Assembly (NCBI GenBank): GCA_001898095.1
Contig: MKSH01000075.1
Coordinates: 23,731 to 34,217, forward strand
Origin: Solirubrobacterales bacterium 70-9
Lineage (GTDB): Bacteria > Actinomycetota > Thermoleophilia > Solirubrobacterales > 70-9
Direction: 5' to 3'
DNA: 10,487 nucleotides
The translations under genes were made by a program, and so were the position numbers. This document shows, in pieces, positions 6,587 to 10,487 of this stretch. Position 1 is the stretch's first letter; each line of letters opens with the position of its first letter. The notes beneath the pieces were generated by a model. The model was not told the origin of the DNA. It saw only the letters and a program-made list of their open reading frames with translations, and searched no databases.

Positions 6587-6612
6587 AATACCCTAATCCC
6601 GGTCAGGGTTTT
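6587..6612. promoter_or_regulatory. Operator-like dyad before the sulfite reductase gene
   Basis: An imperfect inverted repeat is centred between 6599 and 6600: AATACCCTAATCC on the left faces GGTCAGGGTTTT on the right, with the core ACCCT (6590-6594) / AGGGT (6605-6609) perfect. It lies in the only AT-rich gap of this part and ends 2 nt before a candidate -10 box, so a bound protein would block RNA polymerase. The shape (TACCC..., GGTC.GGGT) recalls Rrf2/IscR/CymR-type sites, which often control Fe-S and cysteine genes. The regulator is not in the window. The dyad is seen; its function is inferred. Confidence 0.45.
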
Positions 6613-6614
6613 GC

Positions 6615-6620
6615 TAATTT
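6615..6620 (+). promoter_or_regulatory. Candidate -10 box (TAATTT) of the sulfate assimilation operon
   Basis: TAATTT fits TANNNT and ends 7 nt before the ATG at 6628. The intervening CCTCCCC is the opposite of a ribosome binding site, so a leaderless transcript beginning at the ATG is the simplest reading. The operator-like dyad sits where the -35 region would be. Confidence 0.45.
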
Positions 6621-6627
6621 CCTCCCC

Positions 6628-8469
6628 ATGGAGGTGACAGTCGCCGAGAACAAGAGGCAGGACGGCAAGGGGCGGGTCGGCACCCAGGAGAACCCCGAGG
6701 CCTACTCCAACGTCCCGGCCCACATCATCCCGATCATCGGGCGCGAGTTCGACGACTTCGACAACGAAGCCGAGAAGTTTCTCGCCGATGAGCTGCCGGA
6801 GGCCGAGTTCATCGGCTTCCGCCTCAAACAGGGCGTGTACGGGCAGCGCCAGCCCGACGTCCAGATGGTCCGGGTCAAGCTTCCCTTCGGCGGGGTCACG
6901 CCGGAGCAGATGGATTCCTTCGCCGAGGTGGTGGAGCGCTACGCGCCCCTGAACAAGGGCCACATCACCACCCGCCAGAACATCCAGATCCACCACGTGC
7001 CGCTGCGCGACATGGAGGAGCTGATCAAGGTCATCTCGAAGACCGGGCTCTCCTCACGCGAGGGCTGCGGCAACACGGTCCGCAACGTGACCGGCGACCC
7101 TTGGGCGGGCATCGCCACCGACGAGGTCTTCGACCCGACCCCGTACGTCACCGCCTACGTCCGCTACTTCGTCCGCCACCCGACGACGCAGCTGATGCCG
7201 CGCAAGATCAAGACCGCCTTCTCCGGCTCCGACGAGGACCGGGCGATCACCGGCATCCACGACATCGCCTTCCTCGCGCGTGAACGCGACGGGGTGAAGG
7301 GCTTCGAGGTCCGGGTCGGCGGCGGCACCTCGATCATGGCCCGCGTGGCGCCCCCGATCGTCGACTTCGTCGAGGCCGACAACGGCGACTACATCAAGGT
7401 CGCCGAGGCCGTCTTCCGCATCTTCGACCGCCAGGACTGGCTGCGGGTGAACCGCGCCCGGGCCCGGATCAAGGTGCTGGTCGACAAGATCGGCGCCGAC
7501 GCCTTCCGCGAGCTGCTCGACGAGGAGCTGGCCGGCGACTGGGTCGAGGAGCGCGAATTCGGCCCCGAGCTGGTCGAGCGCCTGCGCTTCGACGACGACG
7601 AGGGCGCGCGCGCCCCGAAGGCGCCGCCGCAGAGCGCCTCGCCGAACGGCGACCGCCAGGCGTTCGAGCGCTTCGTCGCCACCAACGTCCAGCCGCAGCG
7701 CCAGGAGGGCTTCTCCGCGGTCGAGGTGAAGATCACCCGCGGCGACCTGACCCCGGAGCAGTTCCGCGGGCTCGGCCAGATCATGCGCGACTACAGCGGC
7801 GGCAACGCCCGCTCGACCGTGCAGCAGAACCTGGTCCTCCGCTGGGTCCGCAACGCATCTCTCTACGACGTCTGGACGAAGCTCTCCGAGCTCGGCCTCG
7901 GCGACCCGGGCGCCCGCGAGATCACCGACGTCGTCTCCTGCCCCGGCACCGACAGCTGCAAACTCGGGATCACCTCCTCGATGGGCCTCAACCGGGCCGT
8001 CAAAGAGCGGGTCGACGCGATGGAGATCGACGACGAGCTCACCCGCAAGATCCACATCAAAATGAGCGGCTGCCCGAACGGCTGCAGCCAGCATCACATC
8101 GCCAACATCGGCTTCTACGGCGCCTCGCTGAAGATCGGCGACCGCCAGATGCCCGCCTACATCCCGCACATCGGCGGCAACTACGAGGGCGGCGAGGTGA
8201 TCTACGGGACGCGGCTGAAATCGCGGCTGCCCGCCAAACGGGTCCCCGAGGCGGTCGAGCGCTGGGTGCGTCTGTACGAGTCCGAGCGGGCCGCGGGCGA
8301 GGAGTTCAACGCCTTCGCCGACCGGGCCGGCGCCGAGCGGTTTGAAAAAGAGGTGAAAGATTTGACGATGCCGGCCGATTTCTCTTTGGAGACCATGCAG
8401 CAATTCATCGACTGGCAGCGCGCGACGCCCTATAAAGTTGAGCGGGGCGAGGGAGAGTGCGCGATTTAG
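6628..8469 (+). CDS. sir: Ferredoxin-dependent sulfite reductase (siroheme, [4Fe-4S])
   Basis: This 613-residue cytoplasmic enzyme reduces sulfite to sulfide with six electrons from ferredoxin. It has the family's two-fold repeat of ferredoxin-like half-domain and siroheme domain. The cluster/siroheme cysteines are Cys438 and Cys444 (SCPGTDSCKLG, C-x5-C) and Cys482 and Cys486 (GCPNGCSQH, C-x3-C). Anion-binding residues appear as TTRQNIQIH (Arg116), NTVRN (Arg152) and PRKIK (Lys193, Lys195). Tyr71 (GVYGQRQP) and Cys147 (EGCGNT) occupy the places of the Tyr-Cys pair near the siroheme in Mycobacterium NirA. A nitrite reductase is the alternative within this family, but the cysH-cysD-cysN neighbours make sulfite the likely substrate. 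Residues 322-345 are a charged, variable linker between the halves. The gene opens the operon and begins without a ribosome site (likely leaderless). Confidence 0.95.
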   Translation: MEVTVAENKRQDGKGRVGTQENPEAYSNVPAHIIPIIGREFDDFDNEAEKFLADELPEAEFIGFRLKQGVYGQRQPDVQMVRVKLPFGGVTPEQMDSFAEVVERYAPLNKGHITTRQNIQIHHVPLRDMEELIKVISKTGLSSREGCGNTVRNVTGDPWAGIATDEVFDPTPYVTAYVRYFVRHPTTQLMPRKIKTAFSGSDEDRAITGIHDIAFLARERDGVKGFEVRVGGGTSIMARVAPPIVDFVEADNGDYIKVAEAVFRIFDRQDWLRVNRARARIKVLVDKIGADAFRELLDEELAGDWVEEREFGPELVERLRFDDDEGARAPKAPPQSASPNGDRQAFERFVATNVQPQRQEGFSAVEVKITRGDLTPEQFRGLGQIMRDYSGGNARSTVQQNLVLRWVRNASLYDVWTKLSELGLGDPGAREITDVVSCPGTDSCKLGITSSMGLNRAVKERVDAMEIDDELTRKIHIKMSGCPNGCSQHHIANIGFYGASLKIGDRQMPAYIPHIGGNYEGGEVIYGTRLKSRLPAKRVPEAVERWVRLYESERAAGEEFNAFADRAGAERFEKEVKDLTMPADFSLETMQQFIDWQRATPYKVERGEGECAI

Positions 8470-8491
8470 ACCGACCGCGCCCACTGGGACC

Positions 8492-9211
8492 ATGAAACCG
8501 CCCCCAATCACCCTCTCCGGCAACGTGCCGACAATCACCGACCTCGATCACGAGGCGATTGCCGACAAGCTCGAGGGCCTGACCGCCCAGGAGGCGATCG
8601 AGTGGATGTTCGACCAGTTCGGGCAGGACCACTACATCGCCTGCTCGTTCCAGAAAACGAGCTCGGTGACCGCCCACCTGGCGTCCCAGATCAACCCTGA
8701 CGCGCGCTTCTTCTACCTCGACACCGACGTCCTCTTCAAGGAGACGTACGAGACCCGCGACCGTCTCGTCGAGGCGCTCGGGATCGAGTTCGACCGGTTC
8801 CACAACCTGACGATCGAGGAGCAGGCCGAGCAGTACGGCGAGGAGCTGTGGAAGCGCGAGCCGGATGCCTGCTGCGGGATCCGCAAGGTCGAGCCGATGC
8901 GGCGCGCGCTCTCATCCGTAGACTGCTGGGTCGCCGGCGTCCGGCGAGCGGATTCCAGTTCCCGGGCCGGTTCCCCGAAGTTCGCCTGGGACAAGAAGTT
9001 CGGCCTCTGGAAGCTGAATCCGATCGCCGATTGGTCCGAGCGAGACGTCTGGAACTACATCCATGAGCACCGCCTTCCGTACAACCCGCTTCACGACCGC
9101 GGCTACCCGTCGATCGGGTGCACCCACTGCACGCAGCCGGTGGGTCCTGGCGGCGATCTCCGCGACGGCCGTTGGGCCGGCGTCGCCAAGACCGAGTGCG
9201 GAATCAACTAG
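8492..9211 (+). CDS. cysH: APS reductase, assimilatory, [4Fe-4S] type
   Basis: The 239-residue enzyme reduces adenosine 5'-phosphosulfate to sulfite using thioredoxin. The two cysteine pairs Cys127-Cys128 (ACCGIRKVEP) and Cys210/Cys213 (GCTHC) bind a [4Fe-4S] cluster and mark it as an APS reductase, not a PAPS reductase. Other family stretches are IACSFQK (50-55), FFYLDTDVLF.ETY, WVAGVRRADSSSRA and PYNPLHDRGYPSIGC. Cys236 in TECGIN is the catalytic, sulfite-carrying cysteine; the usual ending is ECGLH, so the final His is Asn here. The ATG at 8492 is chosen because an earlier in-frame start at 8438 overlaps sir and adds a foreign tail; a weak GGGA lies just upstream. It follows sir by 22 bp and makes CysC unnecessary for reduction. 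Confidence 0.95.
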   Translation: MKPPPITLSGNVPTITDLDHEAIADKLEGLTAQEAIEWMFDQFGQDHYIACSFQKTSSVTAHLASQINPDARFFYLDTDVLFKETYETRDRLVEALGIEFDRFHNLTIEEQAEQYGEELWKREPDACCGIRKVEPMRRALSSVDCWVAGVRRADSSSRAGSPKFAWDKKFGLWKLNPIADWSERDVWNYIHEHRLPYNPLHDRGYPSIGCTHCTQPVGPGGDLRDGRWAGVAKTECGIN

Positions 9212-9280
9212 GTGGGCTTTTCCCCGGTGCGGTCTAGTCGCCGGCGCGGCGTGGGCGAACACGTCTTCTTCTAATTGTTG

Positions 9281-9298
9281 ATGAAATTGGTGGGCTAA
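9281..9298 (+). other. Possible five-codon leader ORF before cysD
   Basis: ATG AAA TTG GTG GGC TAA encodes MKLVG and its stop overlaps the cysD ATG by one base (TAATG). It lies at the end of an 86-bp gap between cysH and cysD that is AT-richer than its surroundings at 9264-9288 (TTCTTCTAATTGTTG). It may couple translation to cysD or be chance. No terminator is convincing in this gap: the only hairpin, 9239-9251, has a 5-bp stem. Confidence 0.2.
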
Positions 9299-10227
9299 TG
9301 GACGAGACGACCAAAGTGCGACCGACCTCGGTGGAGCTCGGCGACCTCGACACGCTCGAGGCGGAGTCGATGTTCATCATCCGCGAGGTCGCGGCCGAGT
9401 TCGAGCACCCGGTGATGCTCTTCTCCGGCGGCAAGGACTCGGTGCTGATGCTGCAACTGGCGCGCAAGGCTTTCGCGCCCGCCCCGGTGCCGTTCCCGAT
9501 CATGCACGTCGACACCGGGCACAACTTCCCCGAGGTGATCGCCTTCCGCGACAAGGTGGTAGAGGAATACGGGTTGCGGCTGGAGGTCGCCTCGGTCCAG
9601 GATCTGATCGACCAGGGGATCATCAAGGTCAGCCACGAACTGGAATCCCGCAACCGCCACCAGACCCGGGCGCTGCTCGATGCGATCAAGGACGGTGGCT
9701 TCGACGCCGTCTTCGGCGGCGGCCGGCGCGACGAGGACAAGGCGCGGGCGAAGGAGCGGGTGCTCTCCTTCCGCGACAAATTCGGCCAGTGGGACCCGAA
9801 GAACCAGCGGCCCGAGCTCTGGCGCCTCTACAACGGCCGCCACCGCAAGGGCGAGCACATCCGCGTCTTCCCGATCTGCGACTGGACCGAGCTCGACGTC
9901 TGGCGCTACCTCTCGCGCGAGCAGATCGAGTTGCCGCCGATCTACTTCGCCCACGAGCGCGAGGTGGTCGACAACGAGGGCCTCCTGATGGCGGTGAACG
10001 AGTACTTCCCGCTGCCCGAAGGGGCCACGGCACACGTCGAGATGGTCCGCTACCGGACCGTCGGCGACGCGACCCTGACCGGCGCGGTGCCCTCGCAGGC
10101 GACCGACTACGAGACGGTGATCGAGGAGACCGCGGTCTCGCGGATCACCGAGCGCGGCGCCACCCGCGGCGACGACGGCTTCTCCGAAGCGGCGATGGAG
10201 GATCGCAAGCGGGAGGGCTACTTCTAG
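9298..10227 (+). CDS. cysD: Sulfate adenylyltransferase subunit 2
   Basis: CysD is the catalytic N-type ATP pyrophosphatase subunit of the CysDN ATP sulfurylase, which makes APS from sulfate and ATP. The 309 residues match the family's usual length. The PP-loop SGGKDS is at 43-48, followed by [11 protein letters not shown] (69-79), [16 protein letters not shown], and [15 protein letters not shown]. The C-terminus ends [22 protein letters not shown] in pieces typical of CysD. The ATG at 9298 follows a weak GGTGGG with 3-nt spacing. An 86-bp gap separates it from cysH, and cysN starts 25 bp after its stop, so cysD and cysN form one unit that may also be read from sir. Confidence 0.97.
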   Translation: MDETTKVRPTSVELGDLDTLEAESMFIIREVAAEFEHPVMLFSGGKDSVLMLQLARKAFAPAPVPFPIMHVDTGHNFPEVIAFRDKVVEEYGLRLEVASVQDLIDQGIIKVSHELESRNRHQTRALLDAIKDGGFDAVFGGGRRDEDKARAKERVLSFRDKFGQWDPKNQRPELWRLYNGRHRKGEHIRVFPICDWTELDVWRYLSREQIELPPIYFAHEREVVDNEGLLMAVNEYFPLPEGATAHVEMVRYRTVGDATLTGAVPSQATDYETVIEETAVSRITERGATRGDDGFSEAAMEDRKREGYF

Positions 10228-10252
10228 TGGCACGCGGCGGGGGGCAGGGCTG

Positions 10253-10487
10253 ATGGCGGAGATGCTGCGGATCGCGACCGCCGGCTCGGTGGACGACGGC
10301 AAGTCGACCCTGATCGGGCGGCTCCTGCACGACACCAAATCGATCTTCGAAGACCAGCTCGAGTCGATCGAGCGGACCTCGGAGAAACGCGGCGACGAAC
10401 AGACCGACCTGGCGCTGCTCACCGACGGCCTGCGGGCGGAGCGCGAGCAGGGGATCACGATCGACGTCGCCTACCGGCCTACCGCTA
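10253..10487 (+). CDS. cysN: Sulfate adenylyltransferase subunit 1 (GTPase), N-terminal part
   Basis: This is the start of the GTPase subunit that drives APS synthesis by CysD. Visible motifs are the P-loop GSVDDGKST at residues 11-19, [37 protein letters not shown] (switch I), all as in CysN. The window ends after 78 codons, so it is not known whether a CysC (APS kinase) domain is fused downstream. The reading frame is damaged at the very end: the family has DVAYRYF, but here an exact 8-bp repeat (10469-10484) gives DVAYRPTA. Removing one copy restores the expected frame. An ATG at 10262 is an alternative start, but 10253 keeps the normal spacing to the P-loop. Confidence 0.93.
   Translation, partial: MAEMLRIATAGSVDDGKSTLIGRLLHDTKSIFEDQLESIERTSEKRGDEQTDLALLTDGLRAEREQGITIDVAYRPTA
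10469..10484. repeat. 8-bp tandem duplication inside cysN
   Basis: GCCTACCG occurs twice in direct succession (10469-10476 and 10477-10484). The length is not a multiple of three, so it shifts the cysN frame in the conserved VAYRY stretch. It lies 3 bases from the window end, so a sequence or assembly artefact at a contig terminus must be considered. Confidence 0.9.

Noticed and set aside
8438..8491. Upstream in-frame extension of cysH
   Set aside because: It overlaps the end of sir and adds 18 residues that do not resemble the family.
7054..8538. 494-codon open frame on the - strand
   Set aside because: It is antisense to sir, low-complexity, and explained by codon bias in high-GC DNA.
9239..9251. 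Hairpin terminator after cysH
   Set aside because: It has only a 5-bp CGCCG/CGGCG stem with no T-run directly after, which is expected by chance at this GC content.
9295..10458. 387-codon open frame on the - strand
   Set aside because: It is antisense to cysD and cysN, with no recognisable domain.

Overview
The window is high-GC DNA. All confident genes lie on the + strand, and both ends are cut inside genes. Gene content (PucR regulator with alanine dehydrogenase, AbiEi-antitoxin-like/DUF559-like protein, Gly/Asp-rich RTX-type secreted protein, [4Fe-4S] APS reductase with siroheme sulfite reductase, dodecin) and several apparently leaderless starts suggest an actinobacterium. Class Thermoleophilia (Solirubrobacterales-like) is my best guess; this is inference from recalled gene content, not from a marker gene.

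Layout: (1) 1-3212, an amino-group catabolism block: the 3' end of a class III aminotransferase, a PucR-family regulator 16 bp later, and alanine dehydrogenase (ald), whose ATG overlaps the regulator's stop. (2) 3226-5019, a monocistronic-looking gene for a Sec-exported protein full of GGxGxD calcium-binding repeats. (3) 5053-5972, a disturbed accessory stretch: an almost perfect 43-bp palindrome, an AbiEi-antitoxin-like gene that has lost its DUF559-type C-terminal half and its stop codon, and a 68-codon unrecognised ORF. (4) 5960-6561, a dodecin and a single-domain rhodanese, translationally coupled. (5) 6587-10487, an assimilatory sulfate reduction operon in reverse pathway order: ferredoxin sulfite reductase, APS reductase (cysH), cysD, and the start of cysN. 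A dyad that could be a repressor operator overlaps the promoter of the first gene.

How the genes work together: CysDN would activate sulfate to APS, CysH reduces APS directly to sulfite, and the siroheme reductase takes sulfite to sulfide. The rhodanese just upstream fits sulfur handling. In block 1 an aminotransferase and alanine dehydrogenase could cycle amino groups through pyruvate/alanine under PucR control.

Most of the window is ordinary metabolism, and I did not find a clearly new multi-gene system. The points most worth checking are an exact 8-bp tandem duplication that breaks the cysN frame at the end of the window, the palindrome centred on a putative start codon, the AbiEi-like gene that reads through into the rhodanese stop, the operator-like dyad before the sulfite reductase, and a dodecin lacking the usual flavin-stacking tryptophan.
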